From: CAYLSV01 sp964386435
GTDB lineage: Bacteria > Planctomycetota > Phycisphaerae > Tepidisphaerales > Tepidisphaeraceae
DNA: 27,751 nucleotides
Assembly: GCA_964386435.1 (NCBI GenBank)
Contig: CAYLSV010000045.1
Location: 1-27,751 of the forward strand
Reading direction: 5' to 3'
Shown: positions 7,602 through 14,871 of the stretch, one piece after another
Position numbering within the stretch: position 1 is the first letter of the stretch
How the letters are laid out: each line of letters starts with the position of its first letter
Program-made: the position numbers and the translations under genes
Notes under the pieces: generated by a model
What the model saw: only the letters and a program-made list of their open reading frames with translations
Told to the model about the DNA's origin: nothing
The model's database searches: none

Positions 7602-9961
7602 GGCGAGGCGATGAATAGGCCGGTGTAGTCGGGCACGAGCAACTCGCCCGTCGCCGGCACGACGGCCGGCGCGGCGGTGGGCTTCCACCACGTGATCAGC
7701 TCGCGACGGCCGAGTTCGTCGAGCATTTGCCACGTCTTCCCGGCGTCCGTCGTCATGAACACGCCGGCACGGTGCAGGCGGCGATCGTGGCTGGTGAACG
7801 CGCCGGGCGTGGCGTAGAAGGTGCCGACGTGCTCCGGCCGCGGGTCGGCGATGACGTGGCCAAGGCGGATCGTCGCTTGCTCGTCGGCGTCGTCGGTCAC
7901 TTGCGCCAGCAGCGGCTGCCAGACGGTTTCGGCCGGTTTTTCCCAGAAACCGGCCGCCGGCTCGTCGGCGGGGGCTTGATATATGTAGACGCCGCCGAGG
8001 CCGCCGAGCAGCAGGCGCCAGCCGTCGAACGTCGGATCGATGGCCACGGCGTTGAGGTTGTAGTTCGCCGTCGCCGGGCCGTTGTTGATGCGGGGCGGGC
8101 TGGGCAGCTTCGTCCACGAGTCGCCGCCGTCGGCCGAAACCCAGAGGTTGCTGGCAAACTCCCGGCAAACCAGCCGGTCGCCGTCGTGTGGGCTCATCGC
8201 CGTGACGAACTTCCCGGCCGCCATCGGCTCAAACGTCCGGCCGCCGTCAATGCTCTTGAGGCTGCCGGCGTAGACGATCTGTTCGTCCTGCGGATGCCAG
8301 AAAATGCCCGTGGCATCGAGGTACGGCTTGCCCAAATCGCTCGCCAATCGCGGCTGGTAAGTCGCGACGGATTGCCAGGTTTCCCCGGCATTCTCACTCC
8401 GCAGCACGTGCGTGGGCCCCCAGCCGTAGGTGAGCAAGACGACGTTCGGGTCAGTCGGGTCAAGCGCGACGCCCCAGCCGGTTTTGCTCTTCCACGGGTT
8501 CGGCTCCTTCTCGTGGGCGGCGTAGGCGTCGCGCATCGCCGGGGTGTTGACGTGGTGGTAACCACGCCACGATGTGCCGCCGTCGGTGGTGATCAACGCG
8601 CCGTATTCGCTCATCGCCAGCACGATCGTCTGGCCGTCGGCGCTGGTCGCGATCTGGTCGCTGGGCTTGAACGTGCCGCCGGTGGCGAAGGGGGACCACG
8701 TCACGCCGAAGTCGTCGCTCCGCAGCGGCGCCTTGGGCATGTTGGTGAAGTAGCCGACGACCGAGTCCGCATCACCCGGCAAAAAGCCCAGCAAATCCCG
8801 CTCACCGTCGATTTTGTTGTGCGAGTCCGCCGAGATCGAGCCGTCGGGCGAGCGGTGGTTGAACGGGCCGTAATCCCGCAAGCCTGGCACGCGCGGCTCG
8901 CCGTCGATCGTCTCGATGGCGAAGCTCTGCCACGTTTGGCCGCCGTCTTTGGACACTTGCAGCGGGTGGCGAACCAGCGCGCCGAATGTCGTGTGAACGA
9001 GGTGGTCGGCGTTGGCCGGGTTCGCGCGGATCGTGCCGCCGCGACGGTGGTAGCCTTGCCAGAGTTCGGTGACTTCGGCGATCTTCTTGCCGTCCAGCCG
9101 CGCCCGCAGCACTTTCGCCTGACCCTCGCCGGTGGGTGAGAGCAGCAGCAGGTAATCGGGATGATCGGCGTGCGTCTCGACATCGACCACCGGCTCGTGC
9201 AACATCGTCGGCTCGCTCATCGACCCGTCGGCGTCGACGGTGAAGTGCACCAATTGCCCGACAAACTTCGTGTAATGGTGCGGCCCGCTTCGGGTGCCCT
9301 CGCGCACCTCCTTTGCGTCGGCGGGGGCCATCACGACGTAGAGGTGGGTCCGCTTGCCCTCGGCGACGGCCGCCAGCGTGTGGACGTGGCCGCCGACGTC
9401 GATCGTCTCGAATGTCTGGCCGTCGTCCGTCGACCGCATGATGCCGTCGCCGGCGGCGGTGAGGTAGAGGTGGGCTGCGCGGCCGGGGTGTGGGTCGTGG
9501 ATCAGGTTGCGCATCTGCCCGCGGATCTCCGGGGCGGCGACCATGTACTGCCAAGTTCGGCCGCGGTCGTCGCTGCGCCACCAGCCGTGGTCGATGCCGA
9601 TGACCGGGTCGTGCCGCATGAAGGCGTACGCGCGGTTGCCGTCGTGCGGGCTGAACGCCACCGCGTGTCCGCCGGCGATCGGCAAGTCGGCCGGCACGAA
9701 TCGTTGCCCCTCGTGGCTGACCACCAACGGCCCGAGGTCCGTCACCTGCAGCATCAGCGGCGTCTCGAACCCGTCGGCCACAAGCGGGCTGACGCCGAAA
9801 CCGCTGACCCACTCGGCGCGATCCGAGCCTTCGCCGGGCGCGAAGCGGTCGGACTGCGCAGCGTGGCCGGGGCCGGGGAAGGTGTTGAGCCGCCAATCGG
9901 CCAGCACCGGGGCGGCGGCCAGCAGCAGTGCGGCGAGGGCGGATGTGGCCAGCTTGTTCAC
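7598..9961 (-). CDS. Secreted Asp-box (BNR/VPS10-like) beta-propeller protein
   Basis: A 787-residue exported protein. It starts with GTG at 9961 behind a good ribosome binding site (GAGGAG, about 7 nt upstream) and has a Sec signal peptide with likely cleavage after VLA (residue 21). About nine Asp-box motifs of the S/T-x-D-x-G-x-T-W type are spread along it, for example RSDDRGRTWQ, SKDGGQTWQ, RSDDFGVTWS, TTDGGTSWRG, SADGGDSWTK and TTDAGKTWQM. They predict one or two seven-bladed propellers like those of sialidases, GH74 xyloglucanases, VPS10/sortilin and Ycf48. The FRIP motif and arginine triad of GH33 sialidases were not found, so a sialidase call is not justified. The gene is coupled to the sulfatase and lies in the LacI-headed run, which suggests polysaccharide binding or cleavage outside the cytoplasm. 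Confidence 0.82.
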   Translation of the reverse strand: MNKLATSALAALLLAAAPVLADWRLNTFPGPGHAAQSDRFAPGEGSDRAEWVSGFGVSPLVADGFETPLMLQVTDLGPLVVSHEGQRFVPADLPIAGGHAVAFSPHDGNRAYAFMRHDPVIGIDHGWWRSDDRGRTWQYMVAAPEIRGQMRNLIHDPHPGRAAHLYLTAAGDGIMRSTDDGQTFETIDVGGHVHTLAAVAEGKRTHLYVVMAPADAKEVREGTRSGPHHYTKFVGQLVHFTVDADGSMSEPTMLHEPVVDVETHADHPDYLLLLSPTGEGQAKVLRARLDGKKIAEVTELWQGYHRRGGTIRANPANADHLVHTTFGALVRHPLQVSKDGGQTWQSFAIETIDGEPRVPGLRDYGPFNHRSPDGSISADSHNKIDGERDLLGFLPGDADSVVGYFTNMPKAPLRSDDFGVTWSPFATGGTFKPSDQIATSADGQTIVLAMSEYGALITTDGGTSWRGYHHVNTPAMRDAYAAHEKEPNPWKSKTGWGVALDPTDPNVVLLTYGWGPTHVLRSENAGETWQSVATYQPRLASDLGKPYLDATGIFWHPQDEQIVYAGSLKSIDGGRTFEPMAAGKFVTAMSPHDGDRLVCREFASNLWVSADGGDSWTKLPSPPRINNGPATANYNLNAVAIDPTFDGWRLLLGGLGGVYIYQAPADEPAAGFWEKPAETVWQPLLAQVTDDADEQATIRLGHVIADPRPEHVGTFYATPGAFTSHDRRLHRAGVFMTTDAGKTWQMLDELGRRELITWWKPTAAPAVVPATGELLVPDYTGLFIASP

Positions 9962-10022
9962 AATGATCTCCTCAGCAGGCCGCTACTTCACGCGGTGCCA
10001 CGCGGCTGCATCTCCAAGTGCC

Positions 10023-10790
10023 TCACCGCGTCGGCGTCGTCGCCGTCACCGGCGTCTCCAGGTACCAGCGGTCGCGGCGGATCTGGGCGTTCTCGGTGGT
10101 CGGCGTGGCCGGGTCTTCGATCCACGAGCTGACGTGGCCGTCGACGAAGGCGTAGTTGCGGGCCTCGCCGTGGGCGTCGATGTTCAGGCCGTTGTGGCTG
10201 GCGTTGAGCTTGCGGTCGTTGCCGCTGGTCCAGACCAGGTTCGGCTGCCACTGCTCGACGAGGAAGTAGACCTCCGACGCGTGGGCGGCGGTCGTCATCC
10301 GGCGGCTGGGCTCGTCCAGCGGCGTGGCGAAGGTGGCCGTGTCCGAGAGCTGCCCGTGCAGGCGGGTGCCGACGTAGCTTTTGTTGAGCCGGTCGATGGC
10401 GGCCGGGTTGCTCGGGCAGATGAACAGTGAGCCGGGGCCGTCCCAGTAAAATTGCTCGGCGTCGGCCCGGGTCCGCCACGACGCCATCTGCTCGCCGTAG
10501 GCGTAGTCGACGATCGGGCTGGCGAGGCCGTCCTTCCAGAACCGGCTGGGCAGGTTGTACGCCTTGCCGTAGAAGCCGGTGTTCGGGGCCCAGCCGCCGT
10601 TGTCGCCGGCGTACATCTGCCCGAACAGGCCGATCTGCCGCATGTTGCTTTGGCAGACCACCTTGTTCGCCGACTGCCGGGCCGACTGCAGCGACGGCAG
10701 TAGGATGGAAATCAAGAGCGCGATGATGCCGATGACCACGAGCAGCTCGACAAGCGTGAACCCGCCCCGGCGTGAAAGTTGATTCGTCAT
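10023..10790 (-). CDS. Type II secretion-type pseudopilin, H-X9-DG family
   Basis: A 255-residue protein beginning MTNQLSRRGGFTLVELL. The prepilin peptidase site lies between Gly10 and Phe11, with the conserved Glu at position 5 of the mature chain and a 20-residue hydrophobic helix after it. The C-terminal part has HGEARNYAFVDG, that is His, nine residues, Asp-Gly, the mark of the H-X9-DG (DUF1559-related) group greatly expanded in planctomycetes. The ATG at 10790 is preceded by a very strong Shine-Dalgarno (GGAGGAAC, 5 nt spacing), so longer starts are rejected. The mature protein would sit in the inner membrane with its body outside. Function in the family is unknown; they commonly neighbour secreted hydrolases and sulfatases, as here, which suggests a part in export or surface display of the neighbours. 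Confidence 0.9.
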   Translation of the reverse strand: MTNQLSRRGGFTLVELLVVIGIIALLISILLPSLQSARQSANKVVCQSNMRQIGLFGQMYAGDNGGWAPNTGFYGKAYNLPSRFWKDGLASPIVDYAYGEQMASWRTRADAEQFYWDGPGSLFICPSNPAAIDRLNKSYVGTRLHGQLSDTATFATPLDEPSRRMTTAAHASEVYFLVEQWQPNLVWTSGNDRKLNASHNGLNIDAHGEARNYAFVDGHVSSWIEDPATPTTENAQIRRDRWYLETPVTATTPTR

Positions 10791-10886
10791 AAAAAGTTCC
10801 TCCGCAAACGCGGCGCCCAGCCAGCGGCCGGCCAAGGCACCGCCCCGGCGATCAACCGGAGCGATGCGGATGAGGGGCAGGGCCGA

Positions 10887-11753
10887 TCACCCCCGACGAC
10901 GCCGCCCCAACAACATCAACCCACCGATGGCCGCCCCCACGAGCGAAGTCGGCTCGGGCACGGGAACGACGTCATCAAGACCAGCACCGGAACCAAACGA
11001 GACGCGGATTTCGTCGTAGGTGTAGCTCCGTGCGGTTGCCCGAATATCGAACCCGTTGATCGGAGCGAACGAACCCACGGATGAAGTTGGCTGTGCGTCG
11101 CGGGCGTCCTGCTCGTCTGCCGCAAGCGTGAATTGAGCGCTGCCCGCCACGTCGCTCAGGTCAATCGGGTTAATCCAGACGGAGAAAGAATCATTCCCGC
11201 CGGCAGTGACGTTGATCTCACCAACGATCAAAACGCCTTGGCTGAAGTCGACGGTGCCGCTGGTGTCAAGCACATAGAATTCGTCGTCGCCGCCGGCCAG
11301 TTTCGTACCGATCGTGATCTGCTCGTTGTTGTTGGAGCCGATGCGAAACCGCTCGTCGCCGCTGGTGTCACTGAAGGCAATGCGATCGTTCTCGTTGGTG
11401 TCGTTTGCGTTCTGCAACAGGTAACTGAAGTAGATGACGCCATCTTGGTTGGATGCGGCGAAGTCACGCCCGACAAACGCGAATCCGTTAGGGTTGCTGC
11501 GGAAGGCCGCACCGTCAGCCGTAACGAGGTTGGAGTAAGACAACCCGCTCGCTGTGGCATCTATCTGCTGCACATTAGGGTTGCCGCTCCAGCCAGTGGC
11601 CCAGTTGGTGCCGCCGTTGATGCCGTTGATGTCGGCACCGGCGGTGTAGTCGCCGGGGGTGGCGAAGCCGTCGTAGGCGACGGTGGCGGCGCTGGTGGCG
11701 GCCGTGGTGGCCAGGGCCGCGGTGGCGGCGAGGGTGAGTAGTTTCAGTTGCAT
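10887..11753 (-). CDS. PEP-CTERM sorting-domain surface protein
   Basis: A 288-residue exported protein with a signal peptide (MQLKLLTLAATAALATTAATSAA) and, at the end, a PEP-CTERM tail: VPEPTSLVGAAIGGLMLLGRR followed by RRG. In the known system exosortase (EpsH-type) cuts near this tail after export and fixes the protein to the cell surface or extracellular matrix. The body (about residues 25-260) is a beta-rich domain with many Asn, Asp and Gly, opening with VAYDGFATPGDYTAG, a beginning often seen in lectin-like (concanavalin-type) surface domains of this phylum. A strong ribosome binding site (GGAGGAAC, 4 nt from ATG) supports the start at 11753, almost identical to that of the pseudopilin 96 nt downstream. 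No exosortase gene is in the window. The ligand is unknown. Confidence 0.88.
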   Translation of the reverse strand: MQLKLLTLAATAALATTAATSAATVAYDGFATPGDYTAGADINGINGGTNWATGWSGNPNVQQIDATASGLSYSNLVTADGAAFRSNPNGFAFVGRDFAASNQDGVIYFSYLLQNANDTNENDRIAFSDTSGDERFRIGSNNNEQITIGTKLAGGDDEFYVLDTSGTVDFSQGVLIVGEINVTAGGNDSFSVWINPIDLSDVAGSAQFTLAADEQDARDAQPTSSVGSFAPINGFDIRATARSYTYDEIRVSFGSGAGLDDVVPVPEPTSLVGAAIGGLMLLGRRRRG

Positions 11754-11794
11754 CGGTTCCTCCGTTTGGAATCTGGGGTTGCAGGGTTCGGCGG

Positions 11795-12504
11795 TCACTC
11801 GAGGCCCAACGTGAGCTTCGAGATCGACAGCGGCAGGTAGCGGCCGTTGTCTTCGGTGCCAATGTTCTGGATGACCAACGCCGGCGTTGCGGCCGATTCG
11901 TTCAGGAACGGCAGGCCCTGCTCCGGCGTCGCCGGGCGGCCGTCGACGGTCAGGTGGACACGTTCGGCGCCGTAATCCACCGCGAGGGCGATCGTCACCG
12001 GAACGGTCACGCCGTCGGTCGGCTGGGGCAGTTGAAGGTGCTTGCCGGCCTCGTCCTCGATGAACTGCTCGCCGGCGGCGGTGTACAAAATCATCTTGCG
12101 GACGCCGGTGACGTCCAGCCGCACGGCCGCTTCTTGGGGCGTGCCGGCGCCGACGAAAAACCGCATCGACGCCCCGCCCGAGGCGTGCGTCCGTCGGGCC
12201 ATCGCGAGGTCGATCGAGTAGGTGAGCGTTGAACGCTCGGCGTCGAACGGGCTGTTCAGCAGCGAGCGGTCGGGCACGAGGCGGAGCGTGCCGGGGGAGC
12301 CGGTGTTGGTGAGCGTGTGGTCGTTGGCGGTGAACACGTTGTCGTCGCCGCGGACGGTCACCGACGGCGACAGCGCCTGCCCGACAGGCTCGCCCCCCTC
12401 GATGCCGGCCAGCACGTTCGCGGCCTCGACATTGATGACGGCCGGCGGTTCGTCGGCGGCGAGAAGCAAAGGCCCACCGACGATGAGGCCGGTGAGGATG
12501 ATCC
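11795..12504 (-). CDS. Secreted beta-rich protein, 5' end lost in gap
   Basis: About 235 residues are visible, ending in SKLTLGLE and a TGA at 11795. The first visible residues (IILTGLIVGGPLLLAADEPPA) are the hydrophobic core and cleavage region of a signal peptide, so only the start codon and a few residues are missing in the ten-N gap. On the far side of the gap the sequence GGAGGAGAGACC has the look of its ribosome binding site. The body has alternating beta-strand patterns with an ending TPALVIQNIGTEDNGRYLPL, which resembles LamG or concanavalin A-like domains, but I see no decisive motif. Reading it as a fusion with the LacI protein is an artefact of the gap. It lies 41 nt upstream of the PEP-CTERM gene on the same strand. 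Role in carbohydrate binding is a guess. Confidence 0.65.
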
Positions 12505-12514
12505 NNNNNNNNNN
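12505..12514. other. Scaffold gap (10 N)
   Basis: Ten unknown bases at the junction of the LacI regulator and the secreted protein. Unlike the other two gaps it has no copy of the palindromic repeat at its visible edges. Confidence 0.95.
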
Positions 12515-13570
12515 GGTCTCTCCTCCAACAACGGCCGCGGCGTGCCCGGCCCGCGGCCCGACGGTCTGCCCGACCAGCCAACGCAGCGGCAGCCGGCGGG
12601 CGGGAATCGGCTCGGCCTCGCGCTCCGGCTCGGCCGCGTCGTCGATGCGGCGGCACAACATCTGCACCGCCTCCTCCCCGAGCTGCTCCGCCGGCACCTG
12701 ATACCCCGAAAGCTCCACGAGCCCGGCGTACAGCTCCCGCCGGGTGAAAAACGACGTCACCGACAACGCCTCCGGCACCTGCACGCCGTGGCGGGCGGCC
12801 ACGTGAATCATTCGCTGGGCGGCCGCGACGAAGGTGGCCGGGGCGAGCTTTTGCCACGTCTGATCGAGCCACTCGTGAACGCTTGGCGTCACCTCATCGG
12901 CCGGGGTCGGTTCGACAATGCGGATGCGGACCTTGCCGCCGAGCTGCTTGAACCGCCCCACGAACCCGTCCCGCCGGGCCGGCACGCTGGGGTGGTGGCT
13001 GTTGATCACATCGAGGTACATCGCCTCGCGGTGGCCCATCGCCCACGCCCGCTCGGCAAGTTCCGCGGCGGCGGCGTGATCGTCGGGCACGACGCAGTGG
13101 TGGGCCCGGTGCGTGTTTGTCCAAACGGCCGGCAGCCGGTAACGGCGGAGCGTTTTGGCAAGCGCGTCCGGGGCGTCGTGGGTGTAGTGCACGATCAGCC
13201 CATCGACCGACCACTCCTGCAGCAGCCGGGGCAGGCGGTCGGTGCCGGCCATCTCCTCGTCGGGCACTTCGCCGAGCACCAAGTGCAAACCACGCTCGCG
13301 CATCGCCCGGCGGATGCCGGCGACGAAGCCGGGCAACAGGGCGCTGGCGGCGTTGTTCTGGCTCATCAACAGGCCCAGCGCACCGTAGCTGCCCTGCCGC
13401 ATGGCGCGGGCGCTGCGGTTGACCCGGTAGCCGTGCCGCTCGGCGAGCTGCATGATGCGTTGCCGGGTCGCCTTCTGCACGTCCGGGTGGCCACGCAGGG
13501 CCCGACTGACGGTCATGTGCGAGACGCCGGCGAGCTTGGCAATGTCGTGTTGGGTGGCGCTTTTTGGCAT
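12515..13570 (-). CDS. LacI-family transcriptional regulator, 3' end lost in gap
   Basis: About 352 residues from the ATG at 13570. The N-terminal LacI helix-turn-helix is clear: HDIAKLAGVSHMTVSRALRG (residues 8-27), with the recognition helix over 17-25 and a hinge after GYRVN. The effector-binding domain follows (GALGLLMSQNN, VDGLIVHYTH, WTNTHRAHHCVVPDD and so on). It ends in LPLRWLVGQTVGP, the usual end of such domains; a further 16 residues lead into the gap without a stop. That last stretch overlaps the GGAGGAG that probably serves the next gene, so the stop is likely just inside the gap. It diverges from the GH29 gene; the 95-nt spacer holds a perfect palindrome. By analogy it represses itself, the downstream run and the fucosidase until a sugar is bound. 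The sugar is not known. Confidence 0.9.
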
Positions 13571-13608
13571 GCGGCAGTGTTGGCGCGGGTCGAATTGTTC
13601 GCGATCCC

Positions 13609-13620
13609 GTTCACGTGAAC
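13609..13620. promoter_or_regulatory. Perfect 12-bp palindrome, probable LacI-family operator
   Basis: GTTCACGTGAAC is fully symmetric with a central CG pair, as in operators of LacI-family proteins. It is 38 nt upstream of the lacI-like start and 45 nt upstream of the GH29 start, an ideal place for joint control of both divergent promoters. A weaker symmetric site, CGAATTGTTCG, lies at 13591-13601. Confidence 0.55.
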
Positions 13621-13665
13621 ATACCATGGCGTGGCAAGCTGTCAACCCCTTTCCCCTCACGCCCC

Positions 13666-14784
13666 ATGTCGATCCTCAAGAACGCCCGCCCCACCCCCGC
13701 CGACCAGTTGCCCCCCGTCCCGCCGGAACGGCTCGCCGCGCGGAAGGCGTTCGCGGGGCAGAAGTACGGCCTGTTCCTGCACTACGGGCTTTACTCGCTG
13801 CTGGGGCGGCACGAGTGGGTGCAGGAGAAGGAGCGGATTCCCGTCGCCGAGTATGCCAAGCTGGCCGATGAGTTTGCCGCCGATCAGTTCGACGCCAAAG
13901 CGTGGGTCGACTTCGCCAAGGCGGCGGGCATGCGGTACATCAATCTGACCACCCGCCACCACGATTCGTTCAGCCTCTGGCCGACAAGGCAGAACGATTT
14001 TCACGCCGCCGCTGCCCCGAAGTGTCGCCGGGATCTGGTGGGCGAGTTGGCCCAAGCGTGCCACGCCGGCGGCGTCGGGTTGTGCCTCTACTACTCCCAC
14101 GGTCGCGATTGGCGCCATCCGCAGGCCCCGAACAACGACACCCACGGCTACGGCGCTCGTCCGAGCTACCCCACGCCCGAGCCCGCCTACGCCACCGGCC
14201 GCGACCACGATCTGAACCGCTACGTCGACTTCATGGCCGCCCAGGTGGAGGAGCTGCTGACAGATTACGGTCCGATCCAGGCGATCTGGCTCGACGGCAT
14301 TGCCACGCCGCTGCACCCGATCCGCAGCGGCGAGATTCGCCAGGACTTCGACCCCCGTACCGAGCCCGATCCGTTTCGCTGTCAGGAGTTGTACGACCTC
14401 GTCCACCGCCTGCAGCCCGAGTGCCTTGTCAGCTACAAGCAGGGCTACCTCGGCACCGAGGACTTTTTCGCCCCCGAGCACGAGGCGTACAACCGCTTCG
14501 GCCAGCCGTTCGGCGAGGTATTCGGCGAGGTGGTCGGCGAGGTTTGCACGACGATGATCACCGAGCCCCGCAGTTGGGGCTACCACGCCGGCGACGACGT
14601 CAAGCACCTGAACGCCGACGGCGTCTGGCAGGCCCTTCAGCGGGCCGACGCCGCCCGCTGCAACCTGCTGCTCAACACCGGCCCCCTGCCCGACGGCTCG
14701 CTCGACCCCCGCGACGAACAACCGTTGCTCGAAGTCGGCCAGCGGCTGGCGCAGCAGTCGGCGTGGGGGCAACCGTCTCCATGA
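13666..14784 (+). CDS. GH29-family alpha-L-fucosidase, cytoplasmic
   Basis: A 372-residue glycoside hydrolase of the alpha-L-fucosidase type, which releases L-fucose from glycan ends with retention. The family landmarks are seen: GLFLHYGLYSLLGRHEW (residues 35-51, the GIFIHWGLYS-like strand), TTRHHDSFSLWP (95-106), the nucleophile segment AIWLDG with Asp210, and SWGY with the following DDVKHL near the end. LLLNTGPLPDGSLDP closes the barrel as in the family. The C-terminal beta-sandwich of longer GH29 enzymes is missing. There is no signal peptide. The ATG at 13666 is chosen because it precedes the conserved part by a normal distance; an upstream in-frame ATG at 13564 would overlap lacI. A 12-nt repeat gives FGEVFGEVVGEV just before the CTTM segment. 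Divergent from the LacI regulator, presumably induced by the same sugar. Confidence 0.85.
   Translation: MSILKNARPTPADQLPPVPPERLAARKAFAGQKYGLFLHYGLYSLLGRHEWVQEKERIPVAEYAKLADEFAADQFDAKAWVDFAKAAGMRYINLTTRHHDSFSLWPTRQNDFHAAAAPKCRRDLVGELAQACHAGGVGLCLYYSHGRDWRHPQAPNNDTHGYGARPSYPTPEPAYATGRDHDLNRYVDFMAAQVEELLTDYGPIQAIWLDGIATPLHPIRSGEIRQDFDPRTEPDPFRCQELYDLVHRLQPECLVSYKQGYLGTEDFFAPEHEAYNRFGQPFGEVFGEVVGEVCTTMITEPRSWGYHAGDDVKHLNADGVWQALQRADAARCNLLLNTGPLPDGSLDPRDEQPLLEVGQRLAQQSAWGQPSP
14509..14544 (+). repeat. Threefold 12-nt in-frame repeat in the fucosidase gene
   Basis: TTCGGCGAGGTA, TTCGGCGAGGTG and GTCGGCGAGGTT follow without spacing and encode FGEV-FGEV-VGEV. In other GH29 enzymes this place holds a single segment before the conserved C-x-T-M, so two units look like a local expansion. 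Confidence 0.8.
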
Positions 14785-14790
14785 GCAAGC

Positions 14791-14832
14791 GTCGCTGAGG
14801 TCGCCTCCACAAGCGGCGGCAACCTCAGCGAC
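14791..14832. repeat. Palindromic repeat between convergent genes
   Basis: GTCGCTGAGGTCGCCTCC (14791-14808) and GGCGGCAACCTCAGCGAC (14815-14832) are inverted copies with two mismatches over 18 bp and a 6-nt loop. It begins 6 nt after the fucosidase stop and ends 39 nt before the RTX gene stop, both of which point towards it. A shared structural terminator or mRNA 3'-end stabiliser would be a natural use. Confidence 0.85.
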
Positions 14833-14871
14833 GTTGAAAACAAGCAGATGCCTCAGCCGCGGACGAGCGCA

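Noticed and set aside
6255..8168. Sulfatase extended upstream to a 637-residue form
   Set aside because: The extra 190 residues are an out-of-frame shadow of the propeller gene, rich in Arg and Pro. GTG at 7601 with the GTGA overlap fits the family start.
7598..9961. Calling the Asp-box protein a sialidase
   Set aside because: Asp boxes are shared by many propellers. The FRIP motif and arginine triad of GH33 were not found.
11795..13660. 621-codon protein joining LacI to a secreted domain
   Set aside because: The frame passes through ten N. Split into a regulator (ATG 13570) and a separate exported protein, each cut by the gap.
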